Part shown: positions 18,861 to 27,987 of the stretch, piece after piece
Layout of the letters: every line of letters starts with the position of its first letter
Numbering within the stretch: the first letter of the stretch is position 1
Source: Paludibacteraceae bacterium
GTDB lineage: Bacteria > Bacteroidota > Bacteroidia > Bacteroidales > Paludibacteraceae
Direction: 5' to 3'
DNA length: 64,000 nt
Assembly: GCA_017625155.1 (NCBI GenBank)
Contig: JAGALP010000004.1
Span: 1 to 64,000, forward strand
Program-made: the position numbers and the translations under genes
Notes under the pieces: model-generated
Seen by the model: only the letters and a program-made list of their open reading frames with translations
Database searches by the model: none
What the model was told of the DNA's origin: nothing

Positions 18861-21356
18861 ATGAAGAAGATTTTTACCATTTTCATGGTGCTGATGGTAG
18901 GAGCAAGCATATTGGCTAGTTCCCCGATGAAACTCCCTAAGAAAGAGCAAGTATTAAATACTCAGCCAGCGGCTACTATGAGACCAATGCTAGACGTGCA
19001 AAAGAAAGTATCTCGCCCTCTAGCGGTAGATGCATCAGATGTGCGTCGTCATCCGGCTGCATCATATGCTATGCCACTCAAGCGAGAGGCGAAAACTGAG
19101 GTTATTAGCCTCAATGGTGATGGTTTTTTAGTAGGGCCTGAATATGAAGCAGAAACAGGTGAATGGTATATCGCGTTGGAAGCACAAGGATATACATTCC
19201 GCCTTTGCTGGTATGGCAATGAAGAAAGCTATTGCGGCGAATATACCTTTGATGATATTAGTTGGGATTGGACTTGGGGATGGTATCAGTCGTCTAATTC
19301 CTTTTATGAGATTTATCTATCTGATATTACGATGAGCATCTCGGAGAAGCAAGTGGGCAATTACCTCAAGCAAATCATATTGGATGCCACACTTGTTGAT
19401 GACCAAGATAATATCTACGAGTTGCATGCGGTGCACAATATGTATATCCCTAAGTCCACGGTTTATAACTTAATTGATAAAGCAGAAGTGACGATGTATG
19501 ATAGCGGCTATATGCTAGATGGTAATAATGCAGATATGGATATTCTTCTGAGTGTGAAATCGAATGTAGTGGATGGCTTCTATACCCATAAGGATTTCGA
19601 AGCAGGAATGACCAGAATTGAGTACAAGGGCGTGAAACAAGATATATTGCAAGCGACATTAAATGTCGTAGGTGGATATATGGAAGATGGCTCATTGAGC
19701 TATGAAGCAGAGTTGTCATTCTTCAATCAAGATACAGTGCAACATATTGTATATTTGTCAGCTCCATTGCCAGCAGTACATGACACGATTCGTGTATCGT
19801 GTAATAATTTGGAGATTGATGAATCGTTTGCAGCATATGGCATGATGCTAGTTACTGGTTCGTCGGATGAATATGACGTGATTGCGATGTATGAAGGTAC
19901 GCGCGCGGAGGAAGGTGTGTATAAAAATGTTGGGCTTACTATAGCCGATAAGGTCACATGGATGGAGCAACCAGCTATTTATGCTACGCTCACACTTACC
20001 CAAGGCATAGACGGCTGGGAAGCAAACATAGAAGCATATGGTAGCGACTATAACTGGTATTCCATTGATATGAAATATATCGTGCCAGAACCAACTAAAA
20101 CAGTAAAGATTAGTTTTGAAGAACCTGCTATAGCTACTTTTAGACCCGATCAATTCAATATGATTCAGCTCTTGCATGAGAACACTAGTGCAGATTATGA
20201 CGCTTCGCTGACAATTTATAGTATTGGTCTCGGCGAAGAGTTTGGCAAGGACAATGTATTGATGGATTATTCTGGCATTTATGATAAATTGGCGCAACGC
20301 TCCGTACTAATGGCGGATGTAAAGGGTGTGCTGAATCAGCGTGGAGATACTACCGTGATTAATGTTAGCGTCATAGGTTGGGATGCAGTACAATACGATA
20401 TCGAATTGTGGTATGCTGTGCCAGAACCTGTGAGGACGGTGGAACTGGAAATGCCAGTAGAGTTTATCAATCGAATGCAAGATGGCTACTATACCTTAGG
20501 TGCCTATACCCCTGATTCCACATGGTATGTCTCTTTTTCACCAATGACGAGTGAGGTAGCTGGTACATTTGTTAACGATGGTGTTTTTGGTAGATTCGGT
20601 GATACGGAGGGCAAATATGACTTCTATGGTGGAGAGACTTTTATCTACGAAGAAGCCAACTTGGGCAGATATTCCGTAGAGAAAGGCACTCTCGTAGTTG
20701 AGGTTGCAGAGAGCGGAGAAATTACAGCAGAAGCCAAAGTAATTTGTTCGAATGCGGTATATTACCATATTAAGATGACTTCTAAGTATAATACTCATTT
20801 GGATTATGATGAACCAGAATTGGAGGTTGATCGTACATATACCACCGAGGATAATGTGACGATAGATGACCAAACGGCGCAGAAAGACTATATTTATTTG
20901 GAGCTCACTGCTGCCGACGGATCGGATGGTGCTGCATTCTTCTTCTATGTAGAAGAGGCTGATGAGGAGACTATTATACCAGTTGGCACTTATACGATAG
21001 ATTATAGCGAAGATTACGGCACTGTACAAGCCAACCCTGGAGTGCAAGGTAACGGCGTATGGCCATCATTCTATGCGGAGAAATTGGAGGATGGATCGCT
21101 TGTTGTACCACTTTGGCTCATAGTAGGTGGTACAGTAGAAGTAAGCAAGGATAAGAACGGATATATGCACCTAGAAGTGAATGCGTATAACTCATATGGC
21201 GTAGCTGTACATATCGCATATGATGGTACACCTATCAATGCTGGTATGGAGAATATAACCACAGAGCCAACTGCGGCGGAGAAAGTATTGAAGAATGGTC
21301 AGTTGCTGATTATCCGCAATGATAGAACCTTCAACGTTGTAGGTGCAGAATTGTAA
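18861..21356 (+). CDS. Secreted six-unit repeat protein, paralogue C
   Basis: 831 aa, ATG 18861, signal peptide MKKIFTIFMVLMVGASILA. Same architecture as paralogue A: a basic spacer, then six beta-rich units (first unit VGPEYEAETGEWYIALEAQGYTF; fourth WDAVQYDIELWYAVPEP; fifth GTFVNDGVFGRFG; sixth YTIDYSEDYGTVQA). It ends KVLKNGQLLIIRNDRTFNVVG. Starts 19 nt after paralogue B, so the three genes are cotranscribed and close on a bidirectional terminator at 21420. Function unknown; probably surface-exposed or released. Confidence 0.78.
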   Translation: MKKIFTIFMVLMVGASILASSPMKLPKKEQVLNTQPAATMRPMLDVQKKVSRPLAVDASDVRRHPAASYAMPLKREAKTEVISLNGDGFLVGPEYEAETGEWYIALEAQGYTFRLCWYGNEESYCGEYTFDDISWDWTWGWYQSSNSFYEIYLSDITMSISEKQVGNYLKQIILDATLVDDQDNIYELHAVHNMYIPKSTVYNLIDKAEVTMYDSGYMLDGNNADMDILLSVKSNVVDGFYTHKDFEAGMTRIEYKGVKQDILQATLNVVGGYMEDGSLSYEAELSFFNQDTVQHIVYLSAPLPAVHDTIRVSCNNLEIDESFAAYGMMLVTGSSDEYDVIAMYEGTRAEEGVYKNVGLTIADKVTWMEQPAIYATLTLTQGIDGWEANIEAYGSDYNWYSIDMKYIVPEPTKTVKISFEEPAIATFRPDQFNMIQLLHENTSADYDASLTIYSIGLGEEFGKDNVLMDYSGIYDKLAQRSVLMADVKGVLNQRGDTTVINVSVIGWDAVQYDIELWYAVPEPVRTVELEMPVEFINRMQDGYYTLGAYTPDSTWYVSFSPMTSEVAGTFVNDGVFGRFGDTEGKYDFYGGETFIYEEANLGRYSVEKGTLVVEVAESGEITAEAKVICSNAVYYHIKMTSKYNTHLDYDEPELEVDRTYTTEDNVTIDDQTAQKDYIYLELTAADGSDGAAFFFYVEEADEETIIPVGTYTIDYSEDYGTVQANPGVQGNGVWPSFYAEKLEDGSLVVPLWLIVGGTVEVSKDKNGYMHLEVNAYNSYGVAVHIAYDGTPINAGMENITTEPTAAEKVLKNGQLLIIRNDRTFNVVGAEL

Positions 21357-21380
21357 GGAGTTGTCCCAAATCTATATCTA

Positions 21381-21402
21381 ACTCTTGCGCTACCCTTGCG
21401 CT
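21381..21402. repeat. 11-bp tandem pair
   Basis: ACTCTTGCGCT and ACCCTTGCGCT stand head to tail between the paralogue C stop and the terminator; one of several 11-bp arrays in the gaps of this window. Confidence 0.6.
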
Positions 21403-21419
21403 AGGACTAAGGGATAAAA

Positions 21420-21456
21420 AATAAGGTGTGTCAATTGAGACACACCTTATTTTTAG
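21420..21456. terminator. Bidirectional rho-independent terminator
   Basis: Perfect 13-bp stem AATAAGGTGTGTC / GACACACCTTATT (21420-21432 and 21439-21451) with A run before and T run after. It separates two converging operons. Confidence 0.92.
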
Positions 21457-21473
21457 TTGATTATTTAGACGGA

Positions 21474-22871
21474 TTATTGGTTAATTACACGACCTTGAAC
21501 ATCGAACTCAACACCATCTATGCTGATTACAATTTGACCATCGCGTATAAGTTTCTCGACATGAGCTTGGTCAAATACTACATTCTCTACTGCTGTTTCA
21601 TCAGACAATGTGCAAGTGATGGTATATGTTTTGCCATTGTACAAATTACCCGTTGCAACAAAACCACCTTTCTCATCCATGACTACACTACCATTCTTGA
21701 TGCGCCAGACATAGTACATTTGCTGTTTATCGGTATCTAAAGTCTGAGATTGATAATATGCCATATGTGAACCTTTAACTACTAGTGCTAATGGATCAAA
21801 ATAACCCGCAGTAAAGGTATTCTCCACATCGCCCTCTGCAAATGACAAAGTATTTATATTCGCAGGGAGAATGGTATCGGGAGTATTGAATTCTAAATCC
21901 ACAACCATTTTCATTGCTCCATAGAAACCAGAACGAGTTACTTTACTAGCTATCAATCTCAAATTCAGTTTATTGTCGGATGGTTTGCTATATTCTACCG
22001 ATGAGAAAATAAGGTCTTTTTGATGAGGAACCGCCTTGGCTTCAGTAAGTCCGAACGGCCATTTAAAATGCTCGCCACCTGTAGTGCCTGCTACAACAGG
22101 TTTTTCTTCCGCATTGATTACAGGTTTCTTTGAAGATCCTGTGATATATGCCACTATCACACAGTTCTCTGCCATAAAGTTCTCTGGCAATTTATAAGTA
22201 TATGTCTTGCTGTATGCTTGATTTTCCACAGTCACTTTATCTCCTAATGCATCAGAGCAAAGCAAGTCGCGAACTACGCGCGGGTGGACGAACTCTATCC
22301 ATCCTTTTCCTTCGAAAGATAGATTTCCTTCATCAGCTTGCTTGCCGATAAGACCATTCTCCTTGATGAGCACAGTGAGCAAATACTCTGTCACATCTAC
22401 ATTAGCCACCTGTCCACTGACCGTGATAGTCATGTCTCTGGTTGCTGCATCATAGGTGTGATTAATCTCCACTGATGCTTCAGCTGTAGTGCCACATTTA
22501 GCATCAATCAGTTCTGCCATACCATCATTGGGTAAAAAACGAGGATTAAAAGGGACCGATGTACCAGTAATCTTTGTGCGATTGATTGCTATCATAGGAG
22601 CCCCTTGTACACCACATGTCCTACCAATCTTCTCGCTCTCAGAGATGGTATATTCATCTGGTCCGTATCCATAGTGATGGCTGACCCATATACACGGAGT
22701 AGTACTATTTCTGAAATATTGATCCAAACGATACATACCCTCTGGGCAGTATTTGCAAGCTGCACCCGTAAAGTGCTCAATGAGGTATTTACGGGGGAAA
22801 GATGTTGGCACTTCTTGTGCTGACATTATTGCTGCTACAAAGAGCAGAATAGAAGTTAATATCTTTTTCAT
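21474..22871 (-). CDS. Omp28-related outer membrane protein with CxxC and conserved tail
   Basis: 465 aa from ATG 22871 (a longer frame upstream has no signal peptide and overlaps the preceding gene). Signal peptide MKKILTSILLFVAAIMSA. The thioredoxin-like segment FPRKYLIEHFTGAACKYCPEGM places a CxxC at Cys39/Cys42; next come ISHH-like WVSHHYGYGPD and a cis-Pro-like GAPMIAINR, as in the Omp28 family. Beta-rich C-terminal domains follow. The tail LIRDGQIVISIDGVEFDVQG is a diverged copy of the window's shared C-terminal motif. Last gene of the minus-strand redox operon. Closely related to the protein at 26578-27939. Confidence 0.82.
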   Translation of the reverse strand: MKKILTSILLFVAAIMSAQEVPTSFPRKYLIEHFTGAACKYCPEGMYRLDQYFRNSTTPCIWVSHHYGYGPDEYTISESEKIGRTCGVQGAPMIAINRTKITGTSVPFNPRFLPNDGMAELIDAKCGTTAEASVEINHTYDAATRDMTITVSGQVANVDVTEYLLTVLIKENGLIGKQADEGNLSFEGKGWIEFVHPRVVRDLLCSDALGDKVTVENQAYSKTYTYKLPENFMAENCVIVAYITGSSKKPVINAEEKPVVAGTTGGEHFKWPFGLTEAKAVPHQKDLIFSSVEYSKPSDNKLNLRLIASKVTRSGFYGAMKMVVDLEFNTPDTILPANINTLSFAEGDVENTFTAGYFDPLALVVKGSHMAYYQSQTLDTDKQQMYYVWRIKNGSVVMDEKGGFVATGNLYNGKTYTITCTLSDETAVENVVFDQAHVEKLIRDGQIVISIDGVEFDVQGRVINQ

Positions 22872-22884
22872 ACTATATACAAGA

Positions 22885-23481
22885 TTATTGTTTGATATAC
22901 TTCTTACCATTAATAATATAGATACCAGCAGATAACTCACTTAGGTCGTTGTATGGCATTTTCTGACCAAGGATGCTATAGATAATGCCATTGTATTGTG
23001 GAGCAACCACATCCTCCACTGCGCTAGTAAGATAGCAATACTTAACTGTCAAAGTAATTGCAGGATTTACACCGTCATTGAAGGTGTAGGCAATGGTAGT
23101 AGTACCAGCTTCCGTAGGAAAGAAGTGAGTCTGCCAATCTCCTGTTGCTGAGAACAGGTCTATAGACAACTCTTGCTTGAGTTCGCCATTGCTTTGGAAG
23201 CAAGAACCTAAACAGAACTGATCATTCGAGTGGATAGACGAACGCTCGATAGTTACCTTCAACTGTTTGTTTGCAGGAGTGACATAGCCCATGAGAGACA
23301 TCACATCTTTTTCAGTGATAAAATCTTCCTCGTGTTCAGTCACTACAATGGAAGTGTCTTTGGTAATCTCGGTGATTACTTCTTCGTCGTTTTCATCCCA
23401 ATAGCTAATGCTTAATCCCATACCAGCGTGTGCGGTAAGCAGCATACTTGCCATTAAGAGAGTTGTAAAAATCTTTTTCAT
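22885..23481 (-). CDS. Small secreted protein with C-terminal sorting-like segment
   Basis: 198 aa with signal peptide (MKKIFTTLLMASMLLTAHA). The body (about 25-150) is one beta-rich domain with two Cys in CLGSC that I cannot assign. The end, IIYSILGQKMPYNDLSELSAGIYIINGKKYIKQ in short pieces, follows the Y.ILGQK ... GIYIINGKK pattern of Bacteroidota C-terminal sorting (type IX secretion type-A-like) domains. It lies 3 nt from the upstream lipoprotein gene and 13 nt from the downstream Omp28 gene, so it is part of the operon. Confidence 0.72.
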   Translation of the reverse strand: MKKIFTTLLMASMLLTAHAGMGLSISYWDENDEEVITEITKDTSIVVTEHEEDFITEKDVMSLMGYVTPANKQLKVTIERSSIHSNDQFCLGSCFQSNGELKQELSIDLFSATGDWQTHFFPTEAGTTTIAYTFNDGVNPAITLTVKYCYLTSAVEDVVAPQYNGIIYSILGQKMPYNDLSELSAGIYIINGKKYIKQ

Positions 23482-23484
23482 ACT

Positions 23485-24288
23485 TTATTCAATAATGTTT
23501 TTAAGTTTATATTCGTTTACCTGGATTGCCGTACCATCTTTCATTACAACACCCACGATATTGCAGTTCTTGGCTACAACATTGTTGGGTAGTGTATAAT
23601 TGAGGGAGATAGATGAAGATTCACCACTTTCCACCGTCGTTGGCGTTCCCCATGTGCTAGTAATCGCGTCCCTCAATATATGATTGTGGACATATTCTCT
23701 GTTCGTCTTTTTATTAGGCATTATCTGTGGTCCGATGATAGAGTCTTCAGTTAGCCATGCGATATATTCTAAGGATAACCCATCATAAGACAGGTTCTCG
23801 ATTGTAGCTACTATTTGTATGTTGCTGGAGTCAACTTGTATCGCCTGTGTCAAAGTTACAGGTGAGAGCATCATAGCGGACTGCTGGCACGCTGTTCCCC
23901 ATGACTGGTATTCTTCCTTCTGCGACATATTCACAACACCAAATGGGAGAAATGGGATTTCCCAAAGCTTGTAATACTCATCTGATTCGGGGCATGTATA
24001 ATCCCATTCAGGGCGAGCTGCTTGTGTGAGCGTGTTGCTTGCTGGGTGCATCTCTACGACCACCAACTTATCTCCATAATACTCCTGCAAATCGTGTGCC
24101 GTAGTGGCAGCGTTAGGGCAATTGTTGCATTGTAATCCCGAAAACTCCACAATCAGCGTCGTGCGATTGGTTTCATCCATCTCCACAGGGATAAATTGAT
24201 CGTTCTCTGGTATTACTTCGCATGCTGTCAGTAGCGAGCCAAGAACCAAGAGTAAGGAACAAAGACTTATTTGTATATTCGATTTCAT
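23485..24288 (-). CDS. Omp28-like lipoprotein with thioredoxin-like CxxC
   Basis: 267 aa from ATG 24288, with a lipoprotein signal ending LTAC (Cys23). Mature part: TTLIVEFSGLQCNNCPNAA gives CxxC at Cys54/Cys57, followed by LVVVEMHPASN and a PFGVVN cis-Pro-like loop, the plan of Omp28/thioredoxin-like proteins. A second beta domain closes with LNYTLP.NVVAKNCNIVGVVMK, like the Omp28 proteins of the same operon (ENCVIVAYI). It lacks the conserved tail, in keeping with lipid anchoring. Probably outer-membrane attached, working with the barrel encoded 17 nt upstream. Confidence 0.8.
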   Translation of the reverse strand: MKSNIQISLCSLLLVLGSLLTACEVIPENDQFIPVEMDETNRTTLIVEFSGLQCNNCPNAATTAHDLQEYYGDKLVVVEMHPASNTLTQAARPEWDYTCPESDEYYKLWEIPFLPFGVVNMSQKEEYQSWGTACQQSAMMLSPVTLTQAIQVDSSNIQIVATIENLSYDGLSLEYIAWLTEDSIIGPQIMPNKKTNREYVHNHILRDAITSTWGTPTTVESGESSSISLNYTLPNNVVAKNCNIVGVVMKDGTAIQVNEYKLKNIIE

Positions 24289-24305
24289 AATTCTAAATAA
24301 CAACC

Positions 24306-25970
24306 TTACCATGTAAAATTATATGTAAGTGTCACACCTTGTTGTTCGGGTACATAGCGGCATACACCTCCAGAACAGTTAAATCCCTCACGCGTTTTAG
24401 TGTATCCTGCCATGAGGCGATGTGCACCATGCGTGTAAGTAGCAGCCACAGTGTAGTAGTGTCCATTGGTAGCGTCTGGTGCATGGCCGATATTATACAT
24501 CCATTGTCCAGATAGCACCAATTGACGCCATAGACTCAGTTCGTACAATGCAGCTATCCATTGACCTTCATACTGTCTGGAGTAAAGGTATTGTAGCTCC
24601 GCACGCATTTGCACTTTCTTGTTCATCGCATATTTGGCTTCTACAACTCCTATGCCAGAACGAGCGATTCCGCTTTTTCCTATGATGCGCTTATTGTAGG
24701 TTTGATACATAGCCATAGCACCGATGTACCATTGTTTATTGATCTTCTTATTGAGTTCCAAATTCACATCGGTATAGTATGGTTCTTCGCTCATGCCAAA
24801 CCATGTATCGCTTGTTCCTCGGATATGTGAAGCATTGAGTTTCAATGTCGTGCCATACTTTCCTCCCATAGCTGTGCCGCGTTTCCATGTATAGCGCACC
24901 TCGCCTTGGAAAGCCCATTCGTTGGCTGTCAGATCTGTGCTATAGGGATAAAGTGATGTTAGCATATAGGTATGCTGCATCGCAAACGGAGGCATATGGT
25001 TAATGGTGCCCGCTATGAGATTGGCTTGCCTATCCGAACGGAACGACATATTCTCCGAGCGTTTCACTTGTGCCAATACTGCCAGTCCCTTTTGCGAATA
25101 ACTGAGCGACATCAGTAGTGCTTCGCCATGATTGTAACTATAGTCATTTAATATACTTGGGTCATTGGCCTTATAGGCGTACTCTACCATCGCGTTCCAT
25201 CCCTTCATTTGCAGTTGTGCACGCACGCTACCTGCGCCTACCCACTTGGGCAAGTTGTACATATACGCCTGCATGGCACTTGGGTCAATAAACAGGATGG
25301 TATCTTCTTTCTGATACTTGCTCACATAGCTTCCACCAATCGTAAGGTTAGCACCAGCATCTTGCAACTGAGGAATCCATTCTTGTAGTCCTAGTTCGAG
25401 GTTCGCTCCAAGTACTGCATCTTGCTTGTAGTTCCAGCCCCATGCACCGTCGTCATAGCAATTCCAATAGCGGCGTTGCTTACCACCTAATGCAGTGAGG
25501 TAGATACCCTTGTATGGAGTTACCTCTATCTTTCCACCACGCAATGCGTTATCCACACCCAACGCGCGGTCTTCGTATAGACGTAGCACCATACCACTGC
25601 CGAATTGACCATACACATCTCCCACTGTAATCTTACCCCAATCAAATGTAGCGCCTACATGCAAATGGCTCAAACCATATCCACCAAAATCTGGGTCGTA
25701 GCCCAGCATAGGCCATTGGGTCAGTTCCGCACGAGTGATGAGTTCTAAACTCTGAAATCCGATTGCAGACTCCTGACTACTGACTCCAGACTCCCGATTC
25801 CAGCGCACACCCAAATCTAAGTATGAGTTGCTGAGGTAGTAACCTTCCTCTATGGTTGGAACGGGCACCAATGCTTCGTGCTGAATGCCTCCTACGACAA
25901 TCACTGTATCCTTTGCCTGTAGCAAAGTCGGGATGAGGGCGAGAATGAGTATGAATGTTCTTATTTTCAT
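24306..25970 (-). CDS. DUF6029-family outer membrane beta-barrel protein
   Basis: 554 aa with signal peptide MKIRTFILILALIPTLLQA. Residues 40-554 show long amphipathic strands (LSHLHVGATFDWGKITVGDVYGQFGSGMVLRLYEDR, then GIYLTALGG) and end in an aromatic residue (TLTYNFTW), as outer-membrane barrels do; sequence features fit the DUF6029 family. In Bacteroidota this family often sits beside Omp28 and TlpA genes, as here. The coding DNA at 25767-25802 is a heptameric repeat read as NRESGVSSQESAIG. Role unknown; possibly a channel or export partner for the CxxC proteins (inference). Confidence 0.78.
   Translation of the reverse strand: MKIRTFILILALIPTLLQAKDTVIVVGGIQHEALVPVPTIEEGYYLSNSYLDLGVRWNRESGVSSQESAIGFQSLELITRAELTQWPMLGYDPDFGGYGLSHLHVGATFDWGKITVGDVYGQFGSGMVLRLYEDRALGVDNALRGGKIEVTPYKGIYLTALGGKQRRYWNCYDDGAWGWNYKQDAVLGANLELGLQEWIPQLQDAGANLTIGGSYVSKYQKEDTILFIDPSAMQAYMYNLPKWVGAGSVRAQLQMKGWNAMVEYAYKANDPSILNDYSYNHGEALLMSLSYSQKGLAVLAQVKRSENMSFRSDRQANLIAGTINHMPPFAMQHTYMLTSLYPYSTDLTANEWAFQGEVRYTWKRGTAMGGKYGTTLKLNASHIRGTSDTWFGMSEEPYYTDVNLELNKKINKQWYIGAMAMYQTYNKRIIGKSGIARSGIGVVEAKYAMNKKVQMRAELQYLYSRQYEGQWIAALYELSLWRQLVLSGQWMYNIGHAPDATNGHYYTVAATYTHGAHRLMAGYTKTREGFNCSGGVCRYVPEQQGVTLTYNFTW
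25767..25802. repeat. Heptameric microrepeat inside the DUF6029 gene
   Basis: Units GACTCCT, GACTACT, GACTCCA, GACTCCC, GATTCCA. This is the same GAGTC-type heptamer as in the COG0523 GTPase gene (57297-57338), on the other strand. Confidence 0.72.
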
Positions 25971-26019
25971 CTTGTATTGTTTACTTTAACTTTCGGTATA
26001 GCATTGGTGTAGCTTGGGT

Positions 26020-26052
26020 TATCTATCGTGTATCTACCGTGTATCTACCGTA
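26020..26052. repeat. 11-bp tandem array (3 units)
   Basis: TATCTATCGTG, TATCTACCGTG, TATCTACCGTA in the 114-base gap between tlpA-like and DUF6029 genes. Confidence 0.75.
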
Positions 26053-26084
26053 ATTAACACGAGATAGTAAGGGTATTGGATTTG

Positions 26085-26555
26085 TTATTGTAATGCTTCG
26101 TAGATATCCTCCTCACCACCATCTACATAACCTGTGTGGTTATATACAATCTGTCCATTGCCATCTAGCACGAATACATGAGGTACATTCTGCACATTCA
26201 TTGCGCGTTTGAAGTCGCCATTAGGGTCGAGTAACACCTCGTATTCCCATCCAAATCCATCCACCATAGGTTTTACGCGATGGGCGTCTTGCGCTTGATC
26301 AATGCTGACGATAATTACTTTCACGCCTGTTTCGTCTTGCCAGTCAGGATACACTTCGTGAATGGCTTTCAACTCACGCAGACATGGTTTGCACCATGTA
26401 GCCCAAAAGGAGATGATGATAGGTTTACCATCGTTGCTGATTTCACCTGTTTGCACAGTGTTGCCATCCATATCTTGTAACTTTACATTTGGCAGTTGCG
26501 CGCTGATAGTCGTTGCGCAAATAGCCATCATAGCGAGTAATAAAATCTTTTTCAT
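26085..26555 (-). CDS. TlpA-family periplasmic thiol-disulfide oxidoreductase
   Basis: 156 aa with signal peptide (MKKILLLAMMAICATTISA). Thioredoxin fold with active site FWATWCKPCLREL (Cys55/Cys58), VIIVSID and the cis-Pro loop NVPHVFVLD. It keeps or reduces disulfides in the periplasm. It is the only soluble member of an operon whose other members include three proteins with their own CxxC motif, so they are likely partners or substrates. Gap to the upstream Omp28 gene is 22 nt. Confidence 0.88.
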   Translation of the reverse strand: MKKILLLAMMAICATTISAQLPNVKLQDMDGNTVQTGEISNDGKPIIISFWATWCKPCLRELKAIHEVYPDWQDETGVKVIIVSIDQAQDAHRVKPMVDGFGWEYEVLLDPNGDFKRAMNVQNVPHVFVLDGNGQIVYNHTGYVDGGEEDIYEALQ

Positions 26556-26577
26556 ATATTTTGTTTATAAATGTCGA

Positions 26578-27939
26578 TTATAACTTTTTGCCTACCACAT
26601 CGTATTCAGCTCCGTTGTTACGGATGATGAGTTTACCATCTTGGATGTATTTGATGGATTGTTGCTGAGGAGCCACCACATCTTCTAGCGCAGTATTGGT
26701 AGGTGCAGTATAGCGCATAGTGAAGTGCTCGCCATTGTAGAAGTTGCCTGCTGTCAGGATATTTCCTTGGGCATCAATTGCTAATTTACCTTTGTTGAGT
26801 CGCCATGCAAAATATGGATCTACCACACCTGCTTTCAATGCCGCAGGATCTACATAGTAGTAACATGAACCGCCGTATGTAAAGGTGTTGATGTCAAAAG
26901 ATCCCGCAGTAATGGTGTTCTCTTCCTTGCCTGCTGAGATGTCCAAGGTATCTACTGGCAGTTGATTAGACTTAGTATTGACCTCTAAGACTAACACAGG
27001 TTGCAATTCGCCATACTGTGCATGGCTCACAACTTTCTCAGAAATCAAAAGCACCTTTATCTTGTCTGCCTCAGTTTTATTTACGATGATAGAATCGAAT
27101 GTGATTTTATCAGGATTGCTAGGCTTATTTTTGAGGGTAATGCCCAGCGGATAAAAGTGCTCGCCACCCGTGGTACCTTCTACAATCGCTGTTTGTTCTG
27201 CATTGATAATCGGTTTTTGGGTAAGAGGGGTGATGTATGCTACTACGCAGCAGTTCTCTGGAACCCATTTCTCGTTCAAGGTATAGGTGTAGGTCTTGCT
27301 ATATGCTTGGTTAGTTACATTAACACGATCACCCATAGCTGCGCTGATGAATGCACGTGAGAGACGAGGGTGGATAAATTCTTTCCACTGGCTACCCCAT
27401 GCAAAATATGCATCACTTTGACTGCTAATGATACCATTTTCCTTGATGAGTACGGTGAGCAGATAGGCGGTGGTAGTAGTGTTGGTTACTTGTCCGCTGA
27501 CGGTGATGTCCAGTTGACGAGTCTCTGCATTGTAGGTATGATCAATCACTACCGAAGCTTCGGCTGTAGTAGCGTCTATGATGGTCATTTCTGGTAGGTA
27601 ACCAGGATGGAAGGATAATCCCTGTGATTGGGTTGAACGATTGAGCATCATAGCAGGTACGCCTCGTTCTTTTATAGGAACATTCGTCATACTAAAACTA
27701 TAGAGATCATATCCCTCGTTGATGGAATAGTTGTCATCTAGGTGGTGGCTAACCCAAATATATGGGGTTTCTGACGTCTGTACCGCATAGTCAATCGCCA
27801 TCATGCCATATGGGCAGTATGCGCACCATGTACCTGTAAAATGCTCAATGAGGAATTTACGTGGAAAAGACGTTGGCACCTTTTGCGCCATCGTCATCAT
27901 AGCTACTGATAGTAGCAAAATAGTAAAAATCTTTTTCAT
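26578..27939 (-). CDS. Omp28-related outer membrane protein with CxxC and conserved tail
   Basis: 453 aa from ATG 27939, with signal peptide MKKIFTILLLSVAMMTMA. FPRKFLIEHFTGTWCAYCPYGM carries CxxC (Cys39/Cys42); WVSHHLDDNYS and GVPAMMLNRS match the Omp28 family. It shares long stretches with the 21474-22871 protein (YLLTVLIKENG, KTYTYTL.E, GTTGGEHF), so the two are paralogues at both ends of one operon. Tail: YIQDGKLIIRNNGAEYDVVG. It begins 35 nt after tex stops, across an AACCTTAA-type repeat, with no clear own promoter. Confidence 0.83.
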   Translation of the reverse strand: MKKIFTILLLSVAMMTMAQKVPTSFPRKFLIEHFTGTWCAYCPYGMMAIDYAVQTSETPYIWVSHHLDDNYSINEGYDLYSFSMTNVPIKERGVPAMMLNRSTQSQGLSFHPGYLPEMTIIDATTAEASVVIDHTYNAETRQLDITVSGQVTNTTTTAYLLTVLIKENGIISSQSDAYFAWGSQWKEFIHPRLSRAFISAAMGDRVNVTNQAYSKTYTYTLNEKWVPENCCVVAYITPLTQKPIINAEQTAIVEGTTGGEHFYPLGITLKNKPSNPDKITFDSIIVNKTEADKIKVLLISEKVVSHAQYGELQPVLVLEVNTKSNQLPVDTLDISAGKEENTITAGSFDINTFTYGGSCYYYVDPAALKAGVVDPYFAWRLNKGKLAIDAQGNILTAGNFYNGEHFTMRYTAPTNTALEDVVAPQQQSIKYIQDGKLIIRNNGAEYDVVGKKL

Positions 27940-27950
27940 ATCTTTCTTGT

Positions 27951-27987
27951 CTTTCAACCTTAAACCTTTCAACCTTAAACCTTCAAC
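27951..27987. repeat. AACCTT-type microrepeat at the tex stop
   Basis: Tandem CTTTCAA / CCTTAAA units, period 7-8. The repeat spans the gap after tex and runs into its last codons. Confidence 0.6.
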
